From positions 44,981 to 108,980 of the forward strand of contig LNFF01000019.1 of assembly GCA_001464585.1 (NCBI GenBank): a DNA stretch of 64,000 nt, read 5' to 3'. Made by a program: the position numbers and the translations under genes. Source of the DNA: Gammaproteobacteria bacterium Ga0077554 (GTDB taxonomy: Bacteria; Pseudomonadota; Gammaproteobacteria; Ga0077554; Ga007554). The notes beneath the pieces were generated by a model. That model saw nothing but the letters and a program-made list of their open reading frames with translations. It ran no database searches and was not told the origin of the DNA. Positions 54,860-63,703 of the stretch are shown here, in pieces (position 1 is the first letter of the stretch; each line of letters opens with the position of its first letter).

Positions 54860-56572
54860 ATGCCCCAAAAAATCCGTGATTCCGTCATTTCCAACATCGC
54901 TGCTGCTATGGGAGAAGGCATCACCGAGTTGCGCCGTCAAGAAGTCTTGCTGAAAACCGGCGCCTTGCAGAACGCGATTCTCAATAGCGCCAATTTCTCG
55001 ATTATCGCCACCGACGAGAAAGGCATTATTCAATTATTCAATATCGGCGCCGAGCGCATGCTGGGCTATCAGGCCGCCGAAGTCGTGAACAAGATCAACC
55101 CCAGCGACATTCACGACCCACAGGAGGTGATGGCGCGTGCGCAAGCGTTGAGCGCGGAGCTGTCCACCGCGATTACGCCGGGTTTCGAGGCGCTGGCTTA
55201 CAAAGCTTCACGCGGCATCGAAGATAGTTATGACTTAACCTATATCTGCAAGGATGGCAGCCGCTTTCCTGCGATCGTGTCAATCACTGCGCTACGCGAT
55301 GATTATGATGGCATCATCGGCTATCTGTTGATCGGCGCCGATAACTCCGTGCGCAAGCAGGTGGAAGCGGATCTCACCAACGCCATGGCCGCAGCGGAAA
55401 AAGCCAACCTCGCCAAATCGGATTTCCTGTCCAGCATGAGCCATGAGTTGCGCTCCCCGCTCAATGCGATCCTCGGTTTCGCCCAATTAATGGAGTCGGG
55501 TTCGCCGCTGCCAACACCCACTCAAAAAGCCAGTATCGACCAGATTCTCCATGCCGGATGGTATTTGCTGGAGCTGATTAACCAGATTCTCGATCTTGCG
55601 TTGATCGAGTCGGGAAAGCTGTCGTTGTCGCAGGAGCCCATGTCTCTGGTCGACGTCATGCTCGAATGCCAAACCATGATCGAACCACAGGCGCAAAAAA
55701 GCGGTATCCGCATACGTTTCGCACCGTTCGAAATCCATTACTTTGTAAATGCCGATCGCACCCGGGTGAAGCAGGTGCTGCTCAATCTGCTTTCCAACGC
55801 AATCAAATATAACCGTGTGGGCGGAACAGTCGAAGTGACGTGCCGCCTGATTACGGCGAAACGCATCCGCATCTGCGTGCGGGATACCGGCGAAGGTTTG
55901 CCTCCCGAAAAACTCGTGCAACTGTTCCAGCCGTTCAATCGTCTCGGACAAGAGGCCAGCGCCGAGGAAGGCACTGGCATTGGCCTGGTGGTAAGCAAGC
56001 GGCTGGTCGAATTGATGGAAGGCGAGATCGGCGTGGAAAGCGTTGTTGGAGTAGGCAGTGTGTTCTGGATCGAACTGAACCTGGCGACGGAGCCACAACA
56101 ACTGGCCGCCAGCATGGACGAACCGCTTACGCTGCTTCAAGCACGCGCACATCAAGGCGCGGCGTTGCGCACCCTATTGTATGTAGAAGACAACCGGGCC
56201 AACATGCAGTTGGTCGAGCAGCTCATCGCACGCCGTCCCGACATGCGTTTGTTGAGTGCGGGGGATGGCACGCGCGGCATCGCCCTGGCGCGCACCCATC
56301 TGCCGGAAGTGATCGTGATGGACATTAACCTGCCGGGCATCAGTGGCATCCAGGCCTTGAAAATCCTGCGTGAAGATCCGGTAACAGCGCACATCCCGGT
56401 GCTTGCCCTCAGCGCCAACGCCATGCCACACGATATCAAAAAAGGTTTGGCGGCAGGATTCTTCCGCTATCTCACCAAGCCGATCAAGGTCAACGAGTTC
56501 ATGGAGGCGCTGGATCTGGCGCTGGAATTCGCGGAAACAGGGATCGATAACGAAACCCAACTAATTACCTAG
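54860..56572 (+). CDS. Hybrid sensor histidine kinase/response regulator
   Basis: A 570-residue cytoplasmic kinase without transmembrane segments. PAS domain (about 35-160; ATDEKGIIQLFNIGAERMLGY), HisKA with phospho-His in SSMSHELRSPLNAILG (about 193-208), HATPase (NLLSNAIKYN, VRDTGEGLPPEKL, GTGIGLVVSKRLVELM; about 310-425), and a C-terminal receiver (about 435-560; LYVEDNRANMQ, VIVMDINLPG with phospho-Asp, KPIKV). Followed after 2 bases by a REC-PAS gene, so it probably passes phosphate in the same circuit. Lies 240 bases after the Crp/Fnr gene. Confidence 0.93.
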   Translation: MPQKIRDSVISNIAAAMGEGITELRRQEVLLKTGALQNAILNSANFSIIATDEKGIIQLFNIGAERMLGYQAAEVVNKINPSDIHDPQEVMARAQALSAELSTAITPGFEALAYKASRGIEDSYDLTYICKDGSRFPAIVSITALRDDYDGIIGYLLIGADNSVRKQVEADLTNAMAAAEKANLAKSDFLSSMSHELRSPLNAILGFAQLMESGSPLPTPTQKASIDQILHAGWYLLELINQILDLALIESGKLSLSQEPMSLVDVMLECQTMIEPQAQKSGIRIRFAPFEIHYFVNADRTRVKQVLLNLLSNAIKYNRVGGTVEVTCRLITAKRIRICVRDTGEGLPPEKLVQLFQPFNRLGQEASAEEGTGIGLVVSKRLVELMEGEIGVESVVGVGSVFWIELNLATEPQQLAASMDEPLTLLQARAHQGAALRTLLYVEDNRANMQLVEQLIARRPDMRLLSAGDGTRGIALARTHLPEVIVMDINLPGISGIQALKILREDPVTAHIPVLALSANAMPHDIKKGLAAGFFRYLTKPIKVNEFMEALDLALEFAETGIDNETQLIT

Positions 56573-56574
56573 CA

Positions 56575-57423
56575 ATGATTAACGCTACCGACATTCTTAA
56601 CGCCAGTATCCTGATCGTAGACGATCAGGCAGCCAATGTGCAACTGCTGGAGCAGATGCTGCGGGAAGCCGGCTATGAGCGCCTGAGTTCGACGATGGAT
56701 CCACATGCCGTCTGCATGCTACATCGCGACAACCATTACGACCTGATTTTGCTCGATTTGCAGATGCCCGGCATGGATGGCTTTCAGGTGATGGAAGGTT
56801 TGAAGGAAACCGAAACCGGCGGCTATATTCCGATATTGGTGATCACGGCACAACCGGGGCACAAGCTGCGGGCGCTGGCTGCGGGTGCGAAGGATTTCGT
56901 CGCCAAACCGTTTGATCTGGTAGAAGTCAAAACACGTATCCACAACATGCTGGAAGTGCGGTTGCTATACAAACAACTCGAACAATACAATCAAGTACTG
57001 GAGCAAACGGTGCTGGAACGCACCACCGAACTGCGCGAAAGCGAAGCGCGCTTTCGCCGTTTGACGGAATTGGCATCCGACTGGTATTGGGAGCAGGATG
57101 AGAACGGGCATTTCACCAAGGTTTACGGCCCGGTGCTGGAGATGATCGGCATCGCGGCGGATGTCTTGCCCGGCGAAATCAAGGAAGCACAGGTGATGCG
57201 TTGGAATGAAGCCGAACGTGCGGCGCTCGAAGCCCACCTGGAGGCGCGGCAACCGTTCCTGGATTTCGTCTACAGCCGGGTTGATGGCAATGGCGCGCCT
57301 CAGTATTTTCAGGTCAGCGGGGAGCCAATGTTCGACGCATCCGGCCGTTTTACCGGTTATCGCGGCGTGGGCAGGGACGTTACCGAGATCATGTGCGATA
57401 CCGCTCACCCGCCTAGGGTATAA
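56575..57423 (+). CDS. Response regulator with PAS domain, no output domain
   Basis: A 282-residue protein. Receiver domain (about 10-128; ILIVDDQAANVQLLEQML, LILLDLQMPGMDGFQ with phospho-Asp, VITAQPG, AKPFDLVE), coiled-coil linker (YKQLEQYNQVLEQTVLERTTEL), PAS domain (about 160-275; DWYWEQDENGHFTKVYGP, GYRGVGRDVTEI). Relatives go on to a GGDEF, EAL or kinase part after GRDVTE; this one stops 10 residues later (MCDTAHPPRV), so it is a bare sensor/receiver or a truncated gene. Paired with the hybrid kinase. Confidence 0.85.
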   Translation: MINATDILNASILIVDDQAANVQLLEQMLREAGYERLSSTMDPHAVCMLHRDNHYDLILLDLQMPGMDGFQVMEGLKETETGGYIPILVITAQPGHKLRALAAGAKDFVAKPFDLVEVKTRIHNMLEVRLLYKQLEQYNQVLEQTVLERTTELRESEARFRRLTELASDWYWEQDENGHFTKVYGPVLEMIGIAADVLPGEIKEAQVMRWNEAERAALEAHLEARQPFLDFVYSRVDGNGAPQYFQVSGEPMFDASGRFTGYRGVGRDVTEIMCDTAHPPRV

Positions 57424-57652
57424 ATGGGCGTTACGCGCCTAAGCCCCTTGCAAACTTCCGTGTCTCAAAAAATAGCCATCCCTGGCTAATACGGCTTCCT
57501 TGCCGGAAGGGAGGGTACTCCGTGTGGAGCGATATGCAGATTACGCGTCCCGCACCCGAATGATAAGGTACTATTGCTCTAACAAAGAGTGACTTATTAC
57601 CACGTTGCGCACTAAAATACCCTCCTGGTTCTCCAATGTATTTATTCCACCT

Positions 57653-57712
57653 TGTCATCCCGAGCGAAGTGAGGGATCTTGCTTAAGATTCCTCGCGGTG
57701 CTCGGAATGACA
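57653..57712. repeat. TGTCATCCCGAGCG-type palindromic repeat
   Basis: TGTCATCCCGAGCGAAGTGA, GGGATCTT at the left and AAGATTCCTCGCGG, TGCTCGGAATGACA at the right form one imperfect stem. Same wording family as the copies in the nuo operon. Confidence 0.75.
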
Positions 57713-57715
57713 TAG

Positions 57716-57745
57716 AAAATCCCCGCAGATTGCTGCGGGGATTTT
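57716..57745 (+). terminator. Rho-independent terminator
   Basis: AAAATCCCCGCAG / CTGCGGGGATTTT perfect 13-bp stem, 4-base loop, T-rich tail; 293 bases after the REC-PAS stop. It closes the kinase unit and insulates waaA. Confidence 0.8.
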
Positions 57746-57783
57746 TATTAATGGTAAAACATTAAAGCAGTCCAACAACATCA

Positions 57784-57835
57784 AAGATTTCTCACTCTGT
57801 TCGAAACAAGGATTTCTCCCTACGCTCGAAATGAC
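57784..57835. repeat. Repeat end supplying the waaA start codon
   Basis: Partial TGTCAT-family repeat: GATTTCTCACTCTGTTCGAA then CAAGGATTTCTCCC and CTCGAAATGACA. The ATG of the conserved GAAATGACA end is the only in-frame ATG for waaA. Confidence 0.65.
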
Positions 57836-59318
57836 ACCACATCACACACCCGCAGTTCCAAGGTTGCTTTACACTTTCATTTTGTATTTGCTCACGCCGC
57901 TGGTGCTGTTGCGCCTGGCGTGGCGTGGATTGCGTGCGCCTGCGTATTGGCGGCGCTGGCCGGAGCGGTTTGGGTTTTTTGCGCCGTGCATGGATGGCGG
58001 TTCTTGCGCATCCTGCGACGTACATGGAAGCACTAGTGTCGCGGGAGGCAGGGATGCCGAGAGCGACCGCTCACCGCACTTGGGCATCCTGCCCGGCGCA
58101 CAAGTGTCGCCAGAGGCAGGATGCCGGAAGCGACCGGGTGCGCCTGCCACAGATGCAGCGGCGGCGAAGTCTATCAGCGAAACACTGTGGATACACGCGG
58201 TATCGGTGGGTGAAACGCAGGCGGCGCTGCCGTTGATCAAGGCATTGCAACAGCGCTACCCGCACATGACGCTGGTGGTGACCACTACCACGCCGACCGG
58301 TTCGGAGCGGGTGCGCGCCGCCCTGGGTGACACGGTGTTTCATGTCTACGCGCCATATGACCTGCCCGGCGCGGTGCAGCGTTTTTTGCAGCGCACTCGC
58401 CCGCGCGTGGCGATTATCATGGAAACGGAATTGTGGCCGAATCTCATTCATGGTTGCCAGCAGCGCGGTATTCCGCTGATCGTGGCGAACGCGCGGCTCT
58501 CGGCGCGTTCCGCCGCAGGCTATCAACGCGTTGCTGGACTGACCCGTGAGGCGCTGCAGAACATCACTGTGATCGCCGCGCAGGCACAAGCCGATGCGCA
58601 ACGCTTTATTACTCTGGGCGCAGACCCGGCGCGGGTACGCGTTACCGGCAATATCAAATTTGATATTACGCCCGCCGCCGATTTACAGCAGCGCGCCGCT
58701 GCGTTACGCCAATCCTGGGGTATGCACCGCCCGGTATGGATTGCCGCGAGCACCCATGCCAATTCAACAGACAGCGAGGATGAGCAGGTGCTCACCGCAT
58801 TTGCGGCGGTACGCCTCGCCATACCCAACGCGCTATTGATATTAGTGCCGCGCCATCCGGAACGCTTTGCCAAAGTGGCGGCACTGTGCCGCAAACAGGG
58901 TTATAATATTGTGCTGCGTAGCGAACAAAAGCCATGCGATGCCAGCACTGATATTTATATCGGCGACAGCATGGGCGAGTTAATGCTGTTGTATGCGGCG
59001 TCCGATGTCGCATTCGTCGGCGGCAGTCTGGTCGCTCACGGTGGCCACAATCTGCTGGAACCCGCCGCCCTCGGCATCCCCGTGGTTACTGGCCCACACA
59101 CCTTCAACTTTACCGACATCAGCCGCATGCTGTTGCAAGCAGACGCGGCGCGTCAGGTAGACAACGCCGCAGAATTGGCGGCGGTCGTGATCACCTTCCT
59201 GCAAAACGACGCACTGCGCCGCGCTACGGGCGAAAAAGGCCGACTGCTGGTAGAACAAAATCGCGGGGCGTTGGAGAAAATTATGACTGTAATTGGAGAA
59301 TGTTCAGATGGAAAATAA
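57831..59318 (+). CDS. waaA: Kdo transferase WaaA with inserted repeat peptide
   Basis: A 495-residue inner-membrane GT-B enzyme that adds Kdo to lipid A precursor. N-terminal anchor (LLYTFILYLLTPLVLLRLAW), IHAVSVGETQAALPLIKAL, TTTTPTGSERV, METELWPNLI, NARLSARSAAGY, KFDITP, LVPRHPERF, GDSMGELMLLYAASDVAFVGGSL and GGHNLLEPAALG..TGPHTFNF are all typical. Usual length is about 420-430. The extra about 60 residues lie between ERFGFFAPCMD and ETLWIHAVS and are encoded by palindromic repeats, including GGSCAS and RSPHLGILPG as in YggS. The only suitable ATG comes from a repeat end. Confidence 0.93.
   Translation: MTPHHTPAVPRLLYTFILYLLTPLVLLRLAWRGLRAPAYWRRWPERFGFFAPCMDGGSCASCDVHGSTSVAGGRDAESDRSPHLGILPGAQVSPEAGCRKRPGAPATDAAAAKSISETLWIHAVSVGETQAALPLIKALQQRYPHMTLVVTTTTPTGSERVRAALGDTVFHVYAPYDLPGAVQRFLQRTRPRVAIIMETELWPNLIHGCQQRGIPLIVANARLSARSAAGYQRVAGLTREALQNITVIAAQAQADAQRFITLGADPARVRVTGNIKFDITPAADLQQRAAALRQSWGMHRPVWIAASTHANSTDSEDEQVLTAFAAVRLAIPNALLILVPRHPERFAKVAALCRKQGYNIVLRSEQKPCDASTDIYIGDSMGELMLLYAASDVAFVGGSLVAHGGHNLLEPAALGIPVVTGPHTFNFTDISRMLLQADAARQVDNAAELAAVVITFLQNDALRRATGEKGRLLVEQNRGALEKIMTVIGECSDGK
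57995..58136. repeat. Nested palindromic repeats inserted in frame in waaA
   Basis: Order: GGCGGTTCTTGCGCATCC-TGCG (as in yggS); a hairpin unit GTCGC-ggga-GGCA-ggga-TGCC-gaga-GCGAC (58038-58066) that splits the yggS-type block; CGCTCACCGCACTTGGGCAT and CCTGCCCGGCG (rest of the yggS block); and a second unit GTCGC-caga-GGCA-gga-TGCC-ggaa-GCGAC (58106-58133). The whole remains open in the waaA frame. Confidence 0.85.
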
Positions 59319-59340
59319 AGAGCACTTCAATAGCCCGCCC

Positions 59341-59405
59341 GTCATTTCGACCAACGGGAGAAATCTTTATAGCGCCATAAGATTTCTCCCGTTGGTCGAA
59401 ATGAC
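59341..59405. repeat. 27-bp perfect palindromic repeat downstream of waaA
   Basis: Arms 59341-59367 and 59379-59405 (GTCATTTCGACCAACGGGAG and onward) are perfect complements around an 11-base loop. The most regular copy of the TGTCAT family. It lies 22 bases after the waaA stop and can act as a transcript 3' hairpin. Confidence 0.85.
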
Positions 59406-59434
59406 AGATTCGAACCTGTTAACCTGACCACCTC

Positions 59435-60412
59435 ATGCCTAACGCAACCTCACCACCACGCATCTGGGTATTGGCCGACGACCGCACTGGCAACGCCAAC
59501 CAGGCCATCGGCGTTGCCGAAGCATTGGGATTCCCTTTTGAAATTAAACGCCTGGAATATACCCGCTGGGGGCGGCTGCCGAACCTGATACGCGGCGCTT
59601 CTTTTCTCGGGGTGCAGGATGCGTACCGTGATGGCATCACACCGCCTTGGCCAGATCTGGTAATTGCCGCTGGCCGGCGCACTGTACCAATAGCGCGCTA
59701 CATTAAACGCGCCAATCACGGGCGCACCTTTTTGGCCCATATTATGTGGCCGGGTAGCCCGGTGGGCGAGCTTGATTTGCTTGCCGTGCCCGAGCACGAT
59801 CAGGTGCCGCCGCAACCCAATATCATCCACACCCTCGGCGCACCGCATCGCGTCACGGCAGCGCGCCTCATTCAGGATGCAAACCAATGGCGCGCGCGGC
59901 TGGCGCATTTGCCGCGACCCCACATTGGCGTGCTGGTGGGCGGCACGGCGGGTAAACAGGTATTTGAAGCCGCTGCCGCCACGCTTCTCGGCCAACACAT
60001 TTCGCAGATGGCACGGGATAGCGGTGGATCACTGCTGGTCACCACCAGCCGCCGTACGGGTGCCGCAGCCACCGAGGCTCTCGTGGCGGCGATTAATGCG
60101 CCCGCCTATACGCACCTGTGGACGCGTGACAATCCGGAAAATCCCTTTTTTGCTTTTTTAGGCTGGAGCGATGTGATGGTCGTCACCGGCGACTCCACCT
60201 CAATGTGTTCCGAAGCCTGCGCCACCGGGCGACCTGTATACATCTTCGCCCCGCCCGATAACACTGCGCCCAAACACAAACATCTACACCAGCGACTGTA
60301 TGAGATAGGCTACGCCAAACCGCTCGACGGCACATTTGACACCTGGAACTATCCACCGCTGAACGCCGCCGATATGATCGCGCAAGCCATTCGCCAGCGT
60401 GTCGGGTTATAA
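59435..60412 (+). CDS. ELM1/GtrOC1 family protein
   Basis: A 325-residue protein of the mitochondrial-fission-ELM1 family (DUF1022), with a GT-B-like fold: WVLADDRTGNANQAIGVAEALG, LVIAAGRRTVPIARYIKR, VGGTAGKQVF, DSGGSLLVTTSRRTG, DVMVVTGDSTSMCSEACATGRPVYIFAP. Bacterial members lie near LPS genes and are suspected sugar-nucleotide or envelope enzymes. Context with waaA supports an LPS-related role; the activity is unknown. Confidence 0.85.
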   Translation: MPNATSPPRIWVLADDRTGNANQAIGVAEALGFPFEIKRLEYTRWGRLPNLIRGASFLGVQDAYRDGITPPWPDLVIAAGRRTVPIARYIKRANHGRTFLAHIMWPGSPVGELDLLAVPEHDQVPPQPNIIHTLGAPHRVTAARLIQDANQWRARLAHLPRPHIGVLVGGTAGKQVFEAAAATLLGQHISQMARDSGGSLLVTTSRRTGAAATEALVAAINAPAYTHLWTRDNPENPFFAFLGWSDVMVVTGDSTSMCSEACATGRPVYIFAPPDNTAPKHKHLHQRLYEIGYAKPLDGTFDTWNYPPLNAADMIAQAIRQRVGL

Positions 60413-60429
60413 TGCTAAAATCCTGGTTA

Positions 60430-60534
60430 TGTCATTCCGAGTGTAACGAGGAATCTTAAGATTTCTCCCGGCAACTGCTCCTGCGTTGCCCTACCTTCCG
60501 CCATCCATGGCGGTCGCCTACGGTCGAAATGACA
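60430..60534. repeat. TGTCATTCCGAG-type repeat
   Basis: TGTCATTCCGAGTGTAACGA then GGAATCTTAAGATTTCTCCC at the left and CGGTCGAAATGACA at the right, with a CCGCCATCCATGGCGG hairpin (about 60499-60514) inside. It fills the ELM1-to-next-gene spacer. Confidence 0.7.
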
Positions 60535-60612
60535 ACATGGGGATGAGGGAACAGTATTGCCCTAGCCCCACCCCCTTTGATGGATCGGGCACACTTATTT
60601 AAGGATCCGCAC

Positions 60613-62535
60613 ATGCCACTCAAAATCGACACCTTCAGCAACATCAAAGGCGGCAACAGCTTATACAAAGCGTTGGTGCATCCCCTGGCAGCGGAAAAAG
60701 CCAGGATACTCATCAGCAAGATAGCCGCCGCCGGCCCCGTCGCCATTTATGATCCGCACGATACCATCGCCAACATGGCCGAGTTGTACGACATCGGCAC
60801 GTGGGATATTAGGCACATTTATGTGCAGCGCCTTGAATCGCTCGGGCACCCAGTGCTGGGGCGTGTTACACAACCCGTGACTGAATTGCACACGTGCAAC
60901 GCGCCAACCCTGTTCGTTGCCGCGTTCGACACTGAACGCCTGCTCACACAAATTCGCCACCTGATTCCGCATGGCGTCAACGTCATTACACTGGATGACA
61001 TACGCCTGCCTAGCGAGATGCTCACCAACCCGCGCAATTATCTCGACACGCTTAATTTCGCCACCAACTTCGCATTGTTCCGCGATGCGAATGGCTTGCA
61101 TACCACCGTCGCCTCCTGCAATTACTGGCACGGCTACGGCGCAAAAGCGCCGGTGGTATTGTGGCTCAGTTTGTTTGATCAACACGGCAAGACACTGGCG
61201 CAATGGCAGGAAACCTTACCGCAAGCCATCGCCACCTATCGCATCGACAGCAAAGAAATCCGCGCGCGTTTTAACTTGCCGGAATTCACCGGCTCGCTGT
61301 TCATCCATGCGCAGCATGTGGCAGGTCACGATGTCATAAAGTACGCGCTTGACACTTACGGCGATGCCGATACCGTGCTGTCATGCACGCACGACGCCAA
61401 CGCCTGGCCCGCCGATTTTTACGCTGGCTTGCCTGCGCCGCAAGACGATGAACGCGTCATATTGTGGATTCAAAACAGCACGCCCGTTGCGATTCCACGC
61501 GGCGGCGTGGGCATTAACAAAATGGGCTCAGACGACGTTGCCTGGTTCACCGATGCAGAAATTGCGCCGTTTGCCACCCATGCCCTGGATGTTGCCAGCC
61601 TGTTGCCCAATGCACGTTGGCCAGAACAACTTGAAGTGCAGGCCGGAAAATATTTTGTGCGGCCACGCTATGAAGTCATCAACACCAATGGTCGCCGCCG
61701 CATTGCGCACGCCAATGTCGAGCGCACTGATTTAAACCCCGATCCACGCCTGGGTGACATCACCAAACTCACCGGCAAAGGCTACATGCTGCCCGCGCCG
61801 ATATTGCCGTTCGACCGTTGGCGCAGCATCGCCATGCCCACCCCGATGGCACGCGGCCAAAGCGAATTACCCCTTGCAATAACTTTGTTCGACGCCTCCG
61901 GCGAAGAGATCACTACTTACCGCTTCGGCCGCATTCCGCGTAACGAGAGCATCGCCGTGGATTTGGAAACCCTGCTCACCAAAGTCGGTGGCGCCTTCTC
62001 CAGCGGCTATGGCCATGCGATACTGAATTACGATTTCAGCGATGGCGGTTCGGCCGACGGCTGGCTGCACGGCCTGTTCCGCTACGAACACAAAGCCAGT
62101 GGTCACTGCGCCGAAACCAGTTTCGGCGCGCATATCTATAACATTCCCGTCACCTACAAAGACGAACCGCAATCCTACATCGGCACGCCACCTGGCCTCA
62201 GCACGCGTCTGTTCCTGCGCTTGGGCACTGCGCCACTCGACACCTTATGCCATTTAATCTACCCCTCATCACTCACCTGGCATTCCCATTCCACCACCAC
62301 ATTAATACTGTACGACAAGCACGGCAGCGAAATTGCTCAGCGTAGCATTAACATCGCCTGCAACGGCTCACTGCTGTGGCGATACAGCGAAATGTTTGAC
62401 TCCGAATCACGCCAACACGCCGGCAGCGCGGGCGCGTATGTAATGATACGCGATGCCACCTGCCGTTTGTTTGGGTATCACGGATTGATTAATGGCGAAA
62501 AGGCGTTTAGCCTGGATCATATGTTTGGGTTTTGA
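60613..62535 (+). CDS. Large protein of unknown function
   Basis: A 640-residue soluble-looking protein; no signal peptide or transmembrane helix is evident. Residues 1-50 (FSNIKGGNSLYKALVHPLAAEKARILISKIAAAGPVAIYDPHD) look like an alpha/beta opening. Later parts are rich in beta and aromatic residues with odd spaced pairs such as SCNYWHGYG, NSTPVAIPRGGVGINKMGSDD and LFRYEHKASGHCAETSFGAHIYN. No known catalytic motif recognised. It follows the ELM1-family gene on the same strand; SD AAGGA precedes the ATG at 60613. An ATG at 60577 is also open. May belong to the LPS/envelope group by context. Confidence 0.65.
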   Translation: MPLKIDTFSNIKGGNSLYKALVHPLAAEKARILISKIAAAGPVAIYDPHDTIANMAELYDIGTWDIRHIYVQRLESLGHPVLGRVTQPVTELHTCNAPTLFVAAFDTERLLTQIRHLIPHGVNVITLDDIRLPSEMLTNPRNYLDTLNFATNFALFRDANGLHTTVASCNYWHGYGAKAPVVLWLSLFDQHGKTLAQWQETLPQAIATYRIDSKEIRARFNLPEFTGSLFIHAQHVAGHDVIKYALDTYGDADTVLSCTHDANAWPADFYAGLPAPQDDERVILWIQNSTPVAIPRGGVGINKMGSDDVAWFTDAEIAPFATHALDVASLLPNARWPEQLEVQAGKYFVRPRYEVINTNGRRRIAHANVERTDLNPDPRLGDITKLTGKGYMLPAPILPFDRWRSIAMPTPMARGQSELPLAITLFDASGEEITTYRFGRIPRNESIAVDLETLLTKVGGAFSSGYGHAILNYDFSDGGSADGWLHGLFRYEHKASGHCAETSFGAHIYNIPVTYKDEPQSYIGTPPGLSTRLFLRLGTAPLDTLCHLIYPSSLTWHSHSTTTLILYDKHGSEIAQRSINIACNGSLLWRYSEMFDSESRQHAGSAGAYVMIRDATCRLFGYHGLINGEKAFSLDHMFGF

Positions 62536-62585
62536 GGGTGTTTTTGTGTGGTACGTGCGCACCACTCGCCAATTGTTAGGCGCAC

Positions 62586-63635
62586 TTAGTACAGCGTGTT
62601 TTGTATCATGCTATTCCAGAGTGCTTTCCGATTTAACAGGTATCCCTTATATAGGACTTCTCCAAAAGTGTCGTCAACAATTCTCCCAGCACCATCATAT
62701 ACGTGCACATGAATTCCTTTTTCTTGCGGTCTGTTTGCAGTCCACACTACGGCGGGAGTTGAAGCCCAAGCATCAAAACGATGTCCATCGTATTTATCCA
62801 AATCGAGCACTCGATCTGGAACAACGTATGTGTTGCTATTGTTGAACTGATCATGAAGTGGCTTTAGCGGTGTAGACACGATGGACCCTGAACTCCAGAT
62901 GCTATCATCTCCGCAGTTCCCGCAAAAATGCTTCTTGTGCGGTTTATTGGCAAAATCACCCAAATCCAAATGTGGGTAGCCGCACTTTTTACACGAAACG
63001 CACGACATGGGTCTCTCCTCCTCAATGGACCGTACAAATTCAAAAGCCGCCGGAGGAATCACTTGGATTTTTGTTATCGCTGAGCTATGGAAGAGCCCCC
63101 AGTTCTGATTGTATGAACAAACGATAGCATCAAAATCTCTATCGATAGTTTTCTTTTGATTACTACTGAATCTCTTATGAATATGAATTTTTGGTGTTCT
63201 CCGCACTATATGATCGCTTGATAGAGCCGGCGGCAGAGAGCACCAAATTCCAATTTCTTCATATTCCTGAAACTCAACTTCCAAGGGGTTAACGACATAG
63301 CTCATCTTTGTTAGATGATTACTACATCTGACCTCACCTGACTCCGATGCGGCAGCGAAATCAGCCTTGGTTCCCCAATGTATTTGATGTGTCTTGCAGT
63401 ACCATCTTTTTGCACCGTGTCGAAATTTTCCAGAAGGTATTATCTGGCACGGAAGCACGGCGTCGTCTCCAGATTTTCCCTCGAACATTCCGAAGGCTTC
63501 TTCTGAACTGACTGCTATGTTTCCAATGGTGCGGCCAGGAGCCCAGCAAACTGCGTCTGCTGCACAATAGCCATCGTGGGTAAACTCAATTTTATCCTCA
63601 TCGCCGACCTTGCGAAGGTATTCCTTCCTGGCCAT
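62586..63635 (-). CDS. Cys-rich protein of unknown function
   Basis: A 349-residue protein with a zinc-ribbon-like knuckle set CVSCKKCGYPHLDLGDFANK...HFCGNCG (about 211-242) in the second half and paired Cys/His earlier (RWYCKTHQIHWG; CSNHL). No family recognised. Base composition is clearly more AT-rich than the neighbours, which suggests transfer. It faces the unknown gene at 60613-62535 and lies next to a 30-bp inverted repeat. A defence-type or phage-type role is possible but only a guess. Confidence 0.6.
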   Translation of the reverse strand: MARKEYLRKVGDEDKIEFTHDGYCAADAVCWAPGRTIGNIAVSSEEAFGMFEGKSGDDAVLPCQIIPSGKFRHGAKRWYCKTHQIHWGTKADFAAASESGEVRCSNHLTKMSYVVNPLEVEFQEYEEIGIWCSLPPALSSDHIVRRTPKIHIHKRFSSNQKKTIDRDFDAIVCSYNQNWGLFHSSAITKIQVIPPAAFEFVRSIEEERPMSCVSCKKCGYPHLDLGDFANKPHKKHFCGNCGDDSIWSSGSIVSTPLKPLHDQFNNSNTYVVPDRVLDLDKYDGHRFDAWASTPAVVWTANRPQEKGIHVHVYDGAGRIVDDTFGEVLYKGYLLNRKALWNSMIQNTLY

Positions 63636-63703
63636 GCCAGTCCCTTGTTAGACCATTCGCATTCCCAAACTTCAACCTTATTTGTTTCGTTGTTTATTTT
63701 TCG

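Larger units (their letters stand above)
57424..57830. other. 407-base spacer upstream of waaA
   Basis: Holds no gene; contains two TGTCAT-type repeats (57653-57712 and 57784-57835) and a terminator (57716-57745). Confidence 0.6.
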
